From: Adiantum capillus-veneris
Lineage: Eukaryota > Streptophyta > Polypodiopsida > Polypodiales > Pteridaceae
Reading direction: 5' to 3'
Assembly (NCBI GenBank): GCA_014529385.2
Contig: CM043952.1
Coordinates: forward strand, 62,976,370-63,040,369
DNA length: 64,000 bases
Translations under genes and position numbers: made by a program
Part shown: one piece after another, positions 32,209 through 43,165 of the stretch
Numbering within the stretch: position 1 is the first letter of the stretch
Layout: the number at the start of each line of letters is the position of its first letter
Notes under the pieces: model-generated
Database searches by the model: none
Told to the model about the DNA's origin: nothing
What the model saw: the letters and a program-made list of their open reading frames with translations, nothing else

Positions 32209-33916
32209 AGCATATGCCAAACGTGACCAGCTTCAATCAAGATGTAGAAATTGAAGCCTTGCTTCGTAGAACTCTGCCTGGCCTCATTGCCACAAATGCT
32301 ATGGACGACAGATATCATAGCAAAGGGAAACGACCTTGTCGTTCATGCACAAAAAATATGCCTTGTCTACTTGTAGATCTGCTAGAAAACAGAATAATAT
32401 GTGCAATAAATAAATACCAATTGCGTACCTCATGAAGTACGCCTACAGATGAAATGGCCGGTGTAAGAATCGAACGAGTTGGAATCAAGGTTCACAGCTG
32501 CTTGAACCTTGAACTGCTGACGAGTTGTGCTTCAAGTGAAGGCGATAGAGACTCAAGCCATGCGTGAGTCTAATCGCTATGTCAAAAATGTATGCCAGTA
32601 GCATCATAGTAAACACAGACATTCAACAAATACTTATCATTTGCATCATTTGTTTAATGCATGCCATGCTGCATTGATTCTTGCCTGTACTCGTATGCCA
32701 TAGGTTCTGCTTGAACAACGTGATATTTATCTGTGATAAATATACATGGAAACTAGCTCCCCTTCTATCATAAGGAAGAGTCTCAAATCGTGCTATCTTT
32801 CGCAAATTCGTAGAATGGTTCTACAAAATAAAGTCAAAATCAAATAAGTTGTAAAGAAGGTTTCATACCTGTGACCTTGTCGACAAATTGCGGGCGGTGA
32901 GAGCTTGCATGAATATATCGCGCTTGCTCGTGAATTGTATATGGATGCTTGTAGCTACACAGACCTGTTGCATGCCAAGCTTCTCGTAGCAAGATTGTTT
33001 GGAGCCATGGTCCTACCATGTTGACTCATAGTCAGGTTGATTTGCCGTGGTCTTGGTTTTTGTCGCGGTGTGAGAGATTGAGACCCCAAATGTTGTTGGT
33101 AGTTGAGAAAAATCTATCTCCTCAATGTCGACATCCGACTTTCCTGACAAGTTGGCCGTGCGGAAGTGCTTCACTTGCATGCCGATTACGGCGTTCAAAA
33201 ACCGTCAAAAATGAAGCCCAAAAATCTGCAATAAGCTGTTCGCTTGTACATGTTGGTTTGGAGATGCTCGTACAAACCATTGAATAGGCCACCGATTTGT
33301 ATCCTAGGTGTTGGAAACCACCTCCTAAGCTTTGGGGGTGTGCATGCACCTTGCAGCCATGCCATGCATGCATGCCATTAGCTCGAGGCTTGCAACTGTG
33401 TCGAAAGTATCGAAGCCGCTAAAACTTTTTTGAATGGAACCGTGGGCCAAAGCCCTTAATTGAGGGGTGCCCAAAATTAGGGTGCCCACCTTTTAAAAAA
33501 ACGTGAGAAGCAGCCATGGCGGCAGCGCAGTGAGCAAGAGCAAGAGGAAGATGATACCGTCGTCTGCAGTGGTCGAATCCATTCGCGGCAGAGACGAAAA
33601 ATAGTGCTCTCCCCGTTGCGCATCCATCAAGCCCGGCTGTGCTGAGTTTCGTGCAGGTCGGTCTCTCTCCCCGACCTAGGGTTCGTTGCCCACGCTGCCA
33701 ACTTCATCTTCCCGTCCTCGGCTGCCAAGGACTCCTGCCCACGCCCTGATGGCTTTGCATGACACCGGCTTCTTCCTCCACTTCATGATGGCTTGACCCG
33801 AGAGAGAGAGAGAGAGAGAGAGAGATAAAGAGAAAACCATGCCTTGAGAAGAAAACCATGCCTTGAGAAATCCATCTCCCTGCCATAGCTCCACCCTCCT
33901 TCCTCCTCTCCACCTT

Positions 33917-33928
33917 GCTCTGATACCA
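33917..33928 (-). promoter_or_regulatory. Primer-binding site, tRNA-iMet type
   Basis: TGGTATCAGAGC on the minus strand, one base from the 5' LTR (33930-34071). This fixes the element's orientation as minus. Confidence 0.9.
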
Positions 33929-34076
33929 GTGAAAGGGCAGGGGAACTGAACATGCTCATCACCACCTAGCCATGCCCTATATATGACCTTGGTCTTCTAA
34001 ATATAGGGACCCCCTTGACTGCATGTCTGTCTTGGCCCTTGGCCCGGACTGGTCCTACCATTGTCCTGACAACGGT

Positions 34077-35281
34077 GCGGCATAGTCTAGTCAAGGTTTT
34101 ATTAGTTGGTCGGATGTTGTTCAATTGGTCACTTTTACTGTAGAATGTTAAGTGGGAGAGTTGACCACCAAAAGCCAAGCCATGTTTTAGCAAAGTGCCC
34201 AAAATCTTGCAGCTATTCCAAGCTGAAAAAGTAGCGCTAGTTTTTGGCTTGGGCATCACTCACGCTTGCTGCAGTGCCTATAAATTGGAAGGGAGTGCTC
34301 AGTTTCCAGTGTCGTCTGTTGCGTCTACTACCGCAAGGCAATACTTACCTATTATATGGAGTGGTGCAAGCTCTTTATCACCATCTCCATACGCTCTTCT
34401 CTCGTTTATGAGAAGAAGAAGAAGGATACTCTCTCTCTACTTGCTTACTATCTCCTCTCTCGTTTCACGGTGTACGCGTTCTTTGAAAGCTCTCGTGGTG
34501 AACACCTCTACGTAGCTCTCATCACCGCTCTCTTGTAGAAAATCAGGAAGCCTTTCAACATCCCCTAATCAATTATAAAGCACGGTGAGAAGCTCTAAAC
34601 TCCATAGCCATCATCATCTCTCTCTCTATGTCGTTTTTCTGAGTAGACACCCTTTCGGTGATTGTTTTTCATATATGAGTATATGTATGGATTTTCCGAG
34701 TACGTATGAATTTGTCCCATGATTATTAATCATATTTAACACGTTGATTTATGCACACGATGTGTTTATAATCACTTGCGTGCATAAAAAAGGCTTTTCG
34801 TTTCACGTCATAGAAGCGGTAGGAACACTGTTTTGGTCATAACTCACAAACCGTTATAAATCAGCCCGAGCCCTTTAAAGTAGAGATAAAAAGCATCATT
34901 TAGAACATTTTCTCTCTTAGGTGTCATGTGAAAATCACGTACGATCTAAGAGATATGGTCAAAAAATAGCTTGTTGTCCACTACACTTAGTCAAAATTTT
35001 GGACCCCATGCTCATTAAAGAACCACTATATAGATTCACCGGATGGACAAACCCACTTAGCCTTGAAAAGCTTGATTAAACTTATTGATAAATGTATTTA
35101 GGTCTCCATTATCACCTTGGGTATGCAAGTTATTAATCCTTCCATAACCAGGTTTACCTACGTGTGTAGGGGTGCTACGAAGGGGGAGTACCATATGACG
35201 TCGTGAGTCGATCGAGCCATTTATGTATGATTTATGGTTTATTTTGGTGAGTTGATTTCAAGTATTACATATCCATTAACT
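34077..35281. other. Non-coding flank; LTR-like promoter region and family X copy 2 left part
   Basis: A TATA-like CCTATAAATTGG at about 34277 is followed by a CT-rich transcribed-looking region (34380-34560), resembling an LTR promoter. The last 60 bases (35222-35281) match family X copy 1 at 6944-6990. No gene visible. Confidence 0.4.
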
Positions 35282-36105
35282 TGTCATAAGATCTAATATC
35301 TAACCAAATAAAATGATTTTCTCATATTAAACTGATCATTTAATGTGGGAGAATAAACGAGAACAAGGGTTAGAATATAGACATGTGCTTAGAGATCTAT
35401 CTGAACACGGGGCCAATGGTAAAGGGGTCCAAATGAGAGATGGTTTGTCAAAGAGAAAGGCTAGCCAATGGAGCTTAAAAGACCTTAGGGTTAGATTCAT
35501 TAAAGACTTCCAAAGGTTAGTTTTAAAAGTCCTTTGACCTTAGGTAAGCTAGGACTGAACTCGAGGTGGGAACCCGGTCCAAGTTTGAGGTGCTTGTCGT
35601 GCTTACTGACTAAGGTGCTTGAGGTGCTTGTCATGCTGGATGACTAAGGTGCTTGTCGTGCTTGCCGACTAGGGAGCTTGAGGTGCTTGTGGGAACACTA
35701 CCCAAGCTTGAGGTGCTTTGTCATGCTTGCTAACTAAGGTGCTTGAGGGTAAGGTGTTCGAAAGGTCAATCCCAATCCCTACTCAAGAGGGGGTGAGCCC
35801 TTAAGCTAGGGGAATGAGAGAGAACACACACACACACACACACACAAGGAAAGCCCAAGCGTGCAGAGGTAGCAAGGACACGTGTCAAGCTCCTACCCAT
35901 GTCGCCCTCATGGTGTGCCTAAAGCCTATCGATTGGCCTCCCAAGGGATCCAATGATAGATTAATTAATTTAATGAATTGTTTTTTGCATTTATCAAGTC
36001 CTTTATCTCAAAGGGGAAAGGGACACTTGTCCCAAGGCTACCCTTGTTGCTTGATATGCCTCTTGCATGTGATTGGCTAGGCTTGGAAGGGTCCAATGAG
36101 CTTCA
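35282..36105 (+). repeat. 5' LTR of the Ty3-type element, first segment
   Basis: Starts TGTCATAAGATC and matches 48948-49705 of the 3' LTR in order (the 'gcttgaggtgcttgtcgtgc' repeats, AC tract, 'gtccaatgagcttca'). It is interrupted at 36106 by a CATTAGGA-ended insertion. Confidence 0.85.
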
Positions 36106-36393
36106 CATTAGGAGAAACTTGGACTCAATTTTGGGCCCTGTAAGAAACACCAACTCAGCATAGAGAGAGGTAATTTTGAAAAATGCAAAAAAAATAATTG
36201 GAATTCTATTTCTCATAGTACATACGCAAAAGTTTGCTCAATCACTTAAATGCATGCTCGTACAAAATGTTTTTCGAGAGCCCAACTTAAGTGTACACAA
36301 AATTCCATGTCTGTGAATCTTAATGAGTGATGTGATGTGCGATGAGAGAAAACACATAAGAGTTGTTTTCAAAATTAAAATTTAATACCACAG

Positions 36394-36775
36394 ATGCATC
36401 CGGAACGTCTCCAAAAACCTTAAGATAACTCTTTACAACGCTAAAATCTGACGTCTCTAGCTCAAGATATAGCATTTTTAAGCCTAGGGCCTCATGAGGT
36501 CATTACCAAGCCAATAGAGGCCCTTGAGACCCCTTGACCTCTATTCGCTTGTTGGTACTGACCTCATGAGGCCCTAGGCTTAAAAATTCTATATCTTGAG
36601 CTAGAGACGTCAGATTTCAGCTTTTTAAAGAGCTATCCTAAGGTTTTGGACGTTTCGAATGCATCCGTGGGCTTTAAAAATGTTATATCTTAATCCTAAG
36701 GCCTCATGAGGTCAGAACCAAGCGAATAGAGGTCCTAGAGACCCCTCAAGGGCCTCTATTCGCTTGGTTCTAACT
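36394..36775. repeat. Fold-back (inverted repeat) sequence
   Basis: Arms of about 130 bp around a centre near 36530. The left arm runs 'gcatccggaacgtctccaaa' to 'cctagggcctcatgaggtc', and the right arm is its complement with several mismatches. A second, smaller hairpin follows at 36697-36775 and reuses 'cctcatgaggtc' and 'ccaagcgaatagagg'. Confidence 0.85.
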
Positions 36776-37155
36776 CCTTCATATTCTTAAACAATACCTA
36801 TCAATCACTATCAAGTATGATCTGTTCGAATTTAAATTGTGAATACTTCATAAAAAGGTGATTGATACTTGTGCGAGATGCACACAAGTACAAGTACTTC
36901 ACTTTATAGGATAGAAACATCGGGTCATAAAAAGGCGTTCGTCGGCGCTTGTGCAAGATGTCATTATCAAGCGCCTTACTTTTCTGATGATAGTGACAAT
37001 TTCACCAAAATGGTTTTCATGGACATTTTCAAAATGAGAAAAAAAGTTTTTCAACGTAACGTTATCCTTCTTCCTATTGGCTAAGGAGCAGTCTCTCACT
37101 ATAACTAAAAGGCCCGAAAATGAGTCCATTTCTTTCCTAATGAGCATGAGATACA

Positions 37156-37615
37156 CATTAGGAAGAGGATGGGGTTTAGTCTAGGAGGGCCTCTTTATTT
37201 GCCATGAGATTATGGAGGTGATCAACACTTTGACGAATAGATGCATGCCATGTGTGCAAGAATGGTGGGTGTCTAAGAGTGGTCAAAGGATGCACTTTTT
37301 CTCCCCAAAAAGGAGGTGAAAAACTTTATGATTTTTGGCCTTCCATAGCTCCTACATATGATCTCCGATTTGAGCGGAGATTATAGATCTATAATCTACA
37401 TGCCGAGTTGTTTTTGTAGATATGTTATATGATATGGTTTTACCCACTAGATTTTAAATTCCATTTTGGGAGGGAAATTTGAATTCAAACAAAGTAGCCG
37501 TTTTGCCTATTTGAATTCAAAAGTTGTCCTTTGATTGCTTTGTTAATACTAGAGGTTTGACTTTCTTAAACTTCCAAATAAAGAGACCCTCCTAGACCCC
37601 ATTCTCTTCCTAATG
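37156..37615. mobile_element. MITE-like element, 460 bp
   Basis: Terminal inverted repeats of about 40 bp: the left end CATTAGGAAGAGGATGGGGT continues to 'ctaggagggcctctttattt'. The right end complement is CATTAGGAAGAGAATGGGGT ... 'ctaggagggtctctttattt'. There are only a few mismatches. It shares the CATTAGGA tip with the 5.8-kb element at 7272-13085. Confidence 0.75.
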
Positions 37616-37641
37616 AAGGGGGGGTCGACCAAAGCAAGAAG
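37616..37641 (+). repeat. 5' LTR of the Ty3-type element, middle scrap
   Basis: 'ggggtcgaccaaagcaagaag' corresponds to 49727-49745 of the 3' LTR. It lies between the CATTAGGA insertion and the copia element. Its last five bases AGAAG are the copia target duplication. Confidence 0.8.
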
Positions 37642-37840
37642 TGTTGGCATTCAGGCCAACTGGCCGGACATCCCACTTACTACTAACCCATCTACTAACT
37701 TAACCATTATACACTTATTCTTTAATATAGTAGAATAAGAAGCTGAACAGGATAACGTTGTTGTGCGCTCCAACCCAAAGCAGGTCCCTCTATCTTTGCT
37801 CTCACACTTGCACTCGCACACGCTTCCCGTGGCACCTTCA
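37642..37840 (+). repeat. Copia 5' LTR
   Basis: TGTTGGCATTCAGG ... GGCACCTTCA, 199 bp, TG...CA ends, flanked by AGAAG. Closely matches 42962-43165. Confidence 0.9.
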
Positions 37841-37842
37841 AC

Positions 37843-37858
37843 TGGTATTAGAGCAGGG
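37843..37858 (+). promoter_or_regulatory. Copia primer-binding site
   Basis: TGGTATTAGAGCAGGG starts three bases after the LTR. It is an iMet site with C-to-T at position 7. An unusually long non-coding leader of about 1.1 kb (37859-38965) separates it from gag. Confidence 0.85.
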
Positions 37859-38965
37859 TTTGTGCTTTCCATTTTTGCGTCCGCACGCGCGCACTTTTAA
37901 AAGTCCAAACAAGTTTTTGATTTTGGCATCGGCAAATTCAGCATTCCGAGAGCGTTTCCAGTAGGTGTCCTAGAGTTTTTCCCCCCTTTCAAAGCTGTTT
38001 GTGCAGTCGAAAGCTTCATCTGAGCTACACTTCAAGAGTTGTATTTTTCAACTCTACTTTTGCTGCAGGTACAGGTACAAGACACGGGTGTAGGTTGTTC
38101 AGAGACTATTTTGGGATGGTATGTAGCCTTTTTATGGCTATTATGTGTTATTGAGATGGTGTTTATGGGCTGATTAGGAGCACTTTTCGGCATCGACATT
38201 GTCTTGGGTTTTTCAGACATCCATCTCCTCACAGATTCTTACATACATACAGGACATCCAGATTTCTTACAGGTTACAGTGTTTTGCATCAGCAGAGATT
38301 TCAATGGGAGTATTTGATGCACATATGCTTTGTTTTGGCACTTTTGCTAGTGCTTGAGCTCTTTTGAGAGCGGTTTTACTCCCCGCAGGGATTTTTTACT
38401 GCTTGCACATTTCGTTTGGCACATGTTTGAGCACATATACTGCACCTTGCAGTATTGTTGACAGTGGGCATACGTTGAGTTGCGGAAACTACCATGTGTA
38501 CCTTTTTGTGGAGCCGATTTGGCTTGTTTCTGGCAATCTCGACCGTTTCTGAGACTCGGTTCGGAGGCCCTTTCTGAGACTGTGTTGGTTTCCTGTCTGC
38601 ATAACCTTTTGTGAGGGTCGATAGCGTGAGTTTTTCTTGAGCTGAAGGATTCTCGAATGTTGAGATCTTTTCGGTGATACAGGTTGCTGGAGTACCCCTT
38701 TTTCGTGGCCTCGCCATAGGACATGTATAGAGAGGGCTAGGTGCATTTGACGCCGTGTTGGCAGTCTTGGTTCAACTTTTGACTTTTTATGCACAGTTAG
38801 TGGTTGATGCGCCTGTCTTATGCTTTGAGAGCATTACTTTTGATGCGTTACTGATCTCTTGTGACAGTTTTGGATTGAGATTATGTCAGTTTTTCTGGGG
38901 AAACTCGGCCAAATTTTTCCCAGAATTACCAGTGTTTATCGCCATATTATCTTTAGTTTGCAGCC

Positions 38966-39976
38966 ATGTCATTTAGTGGTGAAAAGGATATTTACAATAT
39001 CCAAAAATTTGATGGGACAAATTTTGCTATCTGGAAAGAGAAAATTCAAGATGTTCTTGTACGAAAAGGCCAGTTAGATCCTATCATGGAGCACCCAGAG
39101 GGCGAGTATACAGATGTTTAGTGGGAGAAACTTGATGCTAAGGCCAAATCTACCCTTCGTTTGCATTTGGCCGAATATGTGTACTTTACTATAGTTGGAG
39201 AAAGGACTAGTAGAGATGTATGGATAAGTTGTGTTCCAGTTATGAGAACAAAAGTGCCACTAATAAGGTTTTCTTGATGAAGAAGCTGTTTGACCTTCGT
39301 ATGAAGAAAGAGGGCACTATTTCTACTCACATTAATGAGTTCAATATCATTTTCACTCAGTTGACCACTCATGGTTTGGTCTTTGATGAGGAAATCAAAT
39401 GTATCTTCTTGCTATGCAGTTTACCCTTGTCTTGGGATATGTTATGTACTGCGATTAGCAACTCAGCACCTGGTACCAATCTAGTGTACAATGATGTCCT
39501 TGGGAGTCTGTTTACCGAGGAGATTCACAAGAAATCTCTCAAAGGCAAGAAGGATGGCGATGCGTATATTGCTAGTGATAGACAGAGGGGTGGCACTCAA
39601 AGTCGTACCAAAAGCAAGGAACGTGGGGGCTCACGCAGTAAGTCTCGGGGTTCTATGAGTAATTTCGAGTGTTATTACTGCCATAAAAAAGGGCATGTGA
39701 AGAAGGATTGCAAGAAATGTGTCGAGTGCTATCACTGCATAAAAAAGGGTATGTGAAGAAGGATTGCAGGAAATGGCAACAAAGCAAGAAGGATAAACAA
39801 TCCGGTGAAACTTCTAAGTCTGATAATTCAAACAAGGGAAAAGCAAAGTTAGAGGAGATCAATGTGCTAGAGTCTTCAAATGCTCCTATTGTAGAGACTC
39901 TTCTAGCGGTTGTTATGCCACTTACCTCTGATGTATTGGTCTTCACAACAGTCTACCTGACGAGGCTTTTGTTATA
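38966..39976 (+). pseudogene. Copia gag with duplicated zinc knuckle
   Basis: The ATG at 38966 begins MSFSGEKDIYNIQKFDGTNF. The KFDGTNFAIWKEKI start and LFDLRMKKEGTISTHINEFN are hallmarks of copia (UBN2-type) gag. Stops or shifts lie at TAG 39119 and near 39215. A zinc knuckle CYYCHKKGHVKKDC (39671-39712) is followed at once by a second, degenerate copy (CYHCIKKG / YVKKDC, 39728-39768) in which the His region is lost and the frame shifts. Tandem duplication of about 57 bp is the simplest explanation. Confidence 0.8.
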
Positions 39977-39982
39977 GAAGAT

Positions 39983-40600
39983 GTGCAATATGCACAGAAT
40001 TGGAGAGTAGATTTTGGTGCGAGTTTCCATGTGACACCACATAGAGAATGGCTCTCTACTTATTCTCACTCTTGTGGCAAAGTGAGACTTGGTGATGCTT
40101 ATCAACTAGACATTGAGGGTGTCAAAAACGTCAAATTGCATCTAAGGAATGGCACGCACTTTACTTTATGTAATGTCAGACATGTGCCCAAGTTGACTAA
40201 AAGCTTGATTTCTATTGGTCAGCTTGATAATTTGGGCTACAACACCACATTTGACAATGATTCGTGGATAGTACAGAAAGGTAATCTTGTTGTACTCATA
40301 GGTCAGAAGCATGGTACCTTGTATTCCATGCATGCGTCAGATGTTGGTCATGATTACATATCTATAGCCAAGCTGTCATCTACTGAGTTGTGGCATTTCC
40401 GGCTAGGTCATATTAGCCAAAAAGGAACGAGAACTCTGACTCGTTTTGGCTACTTACCTGTCTTATCTTATGTTGACTTTCTTGTTTGTGAACACTATAT
40501 CTATGGCAAACAGACTAGGTCTGTTCACTTACCATCGGGTCAAAAGCGAGCTGAACCTCTAGATTTAGTACATAGTGATGTTTGTGGTCCTATGTCAACC
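39983..40600 (+). pseudogene. Copia protease and integrase zinc region
   Basis: The protease motif reads WRVDFGASFHVT at about 40004-40039, with D-F-G-A where D-S-G-A is required, so the active site is altered. ISIGQLDNLGYNTTF, typical of copia proteases, follows. The GAG-pre-integrase/HHCC part is ELWHFRLGHIS ... DFLVCEHYIYGKQ (one HHCC cysteine of CxxC lost). The first integrase Asp is in LDLVHSDVCGPM at about 40558-40593. The frame is open for 256 codons but diverges right after this motif. Confidence 0.8.
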
Positions 40601-40980
40601 AAATCTCTGGCAAGAAACTCAAGAGGTTGCGGAATGACAACAGTGGAGAGTATGTCTCCAAGGAGTTTGACAATTTCTATGCTAAAAGGGGGATTAAAAG
40701 GCAGTTTACTACACCATACATACCAGCTCAGAATGGAGTTGTTGAGCGCATGAATCATACGATTCAGGAGAGAGTCACAGCCATGCTTTCTAGAGCAAAT
40801 CTCACACAAGGCTTTTTGACAGAAGCCGTCTTGACAGCAGTGCACATTATAAATCGTTCGCCTAGTACGCCATTGAATTATGAGATTCCAAAAGAGTTAT
40901 GGTCTAAACATAAGCCCCACTATGACCATCTACATGTTTTTGGTAGTGAATCTTATGCTCACGTGCCTAAACAAGTTCGA
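40600..40980 (+). pseudogene. Copia integrase core with internal deletion
   Basis: After DVCGPMSTKS the sequence jumps to SGKKLKRLRNDNSGEYVSKE. In normal copia integrases some 45-60 residues (the YFLTFIDD-type strand and helix) lie between these points, so this part is deleted. The second Asp (RNDNSGEY) and the Glu (GVVERMNHTI, about 40737-40766) of the DDE triad remain. It continues through HIINRSPSTPLNYEIPKELW and FGSESYAHVPKQ to TAG 40981. It cannot be functional. Confidence 0.8.
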
Positions 40981-41282
40981 TAGAAGTTAGATCAAGTCAC
41001 ACAAATGTATTTTCATTGGATATGGTGCAGATGGAGAGATGGGATATCGTCTCTGGACCCAGAATCTCGTCGAGTCATCCGTAGTTCAGATGTGATCTTC
41101 AATGAGTCGAAGATGCATAAACAACCTATCAAGGAAATAGAGATTTGGAGAGTCACTTTTGAGGATGCTGCCTCACAGACAATGAAATCAACTCAACAGA
41201 CTAGTGATGTACCTTCCACTAGCAATGCACTAGAGGGAGCGGATAGCAATGGTCAAGGAGTGAGACGGTCTACTAGAGTTTC

Positions 41283-42170
41283 TTGTCCACCTGCGCGTTT
41301 GAGCCAGGTCTTGATTACATCATGTTGACCGATTCCGGTGAGCCAAGCTGCTACCAAGAAGCCATGATGACGGATGATGTAGTGAAATGGGAGCAGGCTA
41401 TGGAATCTGAGTATAGCTCGATTCTGGCTAATGACACTTGGGACTTGGTAGAACTGCCAAATGATGCGAAAGCTTTACCTTGCAAATGGGTTTACAAGAA
41501 GAAATTTACCTCAGGTGATCCAAATCTAAAGTACAAGGCTAGACTTATAGCCAAAGGGTTCAAACAGCACAAGGGAGTCGATTTTGATGAAATCTTCTCG
41601 CCTCTGGTCAAGATGACAACACTTAGAACCGTACTTGGTCTTGTAGCAATTGAGGACATGGAACTTGTCCAAATGGATGTGAAGACAGCATTTATTCACA
41701 GGGATCTCGATGAGGATGTTTACATGTAGCAGCCTGAAGGGTTTGCTCAGGAGAACGCATCTCGTGAGGAGCTAGTATGTAAGCTCAAAAAGGCACTTTA
41801 TGGCTTAAAGCAGGGTTCAAGGCAGTGGTATCATAAATTTGATGCATGTATGAGGTCTCAAGGATATAAAAGGAGCTAAGAGGATCACTGCTTATACACA
41901 AGAAAGCTAGATGATGGCTCGATGATCGTTCTGGTTTTGTATGTTGATGATATGCTTATAGCTGGGAAATCCATTGCGGAAATTGCCAACTTGAAGAAAA
42001 CACTTAGCAATAATTTTGCAATGAAAGATTTGGGGGATGCTACTCACTTTCTTGGCATGCGAATCAAAAGAGATCGCAAACGTCGTATTCTTGAGTTATC
42101 TCAGGAAACATACATTGAGAAAGTTTTGCAGCATTTCAATATGCAGGGGGGGAAAGCATTGAGTACCCCA
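41283..42170 (+). pseudogene. Copia reverse transcriptase
   Basis: WEQAMESEYSSILANDTWDL and LPCKWVYKKKF open the domain. MDVKTAFIHRDLDEDVYM leads to a TAG at 41727 (normally W/E-QPEGF), then KLKKALYGLKQGSRQWYHKF, TAG at 41878, and the active site LYVDDMLIAGKS at about 41936-41972. The Y-V-D-D box is intact. Two in-frame stops are the only lesions seen, so this pol is fairly young. Confidence 0.85.
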
Positions 42171-42900
42171 ATGCACGCATTTTTAAAACTTAGCAAGAAA
42201 GATGCACCCAAATCTGATGATGAGCGAGCTGAAATGGCTAAGGTACCATATTCTTCAGCAGTGGGCAATCTCATGTATGCTATGGTGGCCACAAGACCAG
42301 ACATTGCTTTTTCAATGGGAGTGGTGAGCCGATATATGGCAAATCTTGGCAGCAATCATTGGGAAGCAATGAAGCACATTCTTAGGTACCTCAAAGGTAA
42401 GGTCGGCAGGTGTTTACGCTTTGAGAACAGTGATGCATCCATCATGGGTTATGCGGATGCAGACTATGCGGGTTGTGTTGACAATAGAATATCGACATCT
42501 GGCTATGTTTTCATATTTGCTGGAGCAGCAATATCTTGGAGGTCCTGTCTTCAAGATTGTATGTCGTTCCACTACGGAAGCAGAGTATGTTTCATTTTGT
42601 TGGATGCAAGTAAAGAGGCTGTATGGTTATCTCACTTGGTCAAAAATCTTGGCATTGATGAGACTCCAGTGATATATTGTGATAGTCAGAGTGCTCTTGC
42701 ATTGGCAAGGAATCCCGTGTTTCACTCCAAATTGAAACACATTGAAGTCAGGTATCATCTTGTGAGTAATTCTTGGCCAAAACCTCATTGATTTGGTCAA
42801 GGTACACACTGAAGACAACCCAGCAGATGCTTTGACGAAAGGCTTAGCTTTGGAGCAGTTTACACATTGCAGTGAGTTGATGGGTATAGGTTGAAGCCTA
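42171..42900 (+). pseudogene. Copia RNase H
   Basis: VPYSSAVGNLMYAMVATRPD and MKHILRYLKGKVGRCLRF precede YADADYAGCVDNRISTSGY, the copia RNase H core. A frameshift near 42560 moves CRSTTEAEYVSFCW to another frame. KEAVWLSHLVKNLGI and IYCDSQSALALARNPVFHSK are back in the first frame. The region ends just before the polypurine tract (AAGTGGAAGTTTG at about 42949). Confidence 0.85.
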
Positions 42901-42961
42901 GATTGCTTCACAATTGTACATACCAGATCACTTAGGCTGCGTTGGCCTTCAAGTGGAAGTT

Positions 42962-43165
42962 TGTTGGGATTCAGGCCAACTGGCTGGACATCCCGCTTAC
43001 TACTAACCCATCTACTAACTTAACCATTATACACTTATTCTCTAATACAATAGAATAAGGAGTTACAAAATAGGATAATGTTGTTGTGCGCTCAACCCCA
43101 AAGCAGGTCTCTCTCTCTCTTTTCTCTCACACTTGCACTTACACACGCTTCCCACGGCACCTTCA
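42962..43165 (+). repeat. Copia 3' LTR
   Basis: TGTTGGGATTCAGG ... GGCACCTTCA, 204 bp, followed by AGAAG (43166-43170), the same five bases that precede the 5' LTR (37637-37641). This gives a complete copia element of 5.52 kb. Confidence 0.92.

Larger units (their letters stand above)
28666..34071 (-). mobile_element. LTR element without gag-pol (LARD/TRIM-like)
   Basis: Short LTRs: 28666-28826 (161 bp) and 33930-34071 (142 bp). On the minus strand they begin TGTCAGGACAATGG (one copy mutated to TATC) and end CCCTGCCCTTTCA. The target duplication ACGGT is perfect at 28661-28665 and 34072-34076. PBS and polypurine tract are in place. The 5.1-kb interior has no gag, RT or integrase motif on either strand, so the element must be mobilised by others. 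The LTRs are much shorter than those of typical large retrotransposon derivatives. The leader contains a (GA)n run at 33800-33827. Confidence 0.85.
36106..37615. mobile_element. CATTAGGA-ended insertion in the 5' LTR
   Basis: The left end is CATTAGGAGAAAC and the right end ...TTCTCTTCCTAATG. Comparison with the uninterrupted LTRs (18050-18120 reversed; 49695-49725) shows that about 12 bases of LTR (AGCATGAGCTAC) are missing at the site. It contains a large fold-back (36394-36665) and a MITE-like unit (37156-37615). No coding capacity. Confidence 0.6.

Noticed and set aside
32821-32868. Candidate intron on the minus strand (GTATGA...TTTTGTAG) inside the gag-pol-less element
   Set aside because: Only 48 bp, shorter than normal plant introns; splice-site resemblance alone is not enough.
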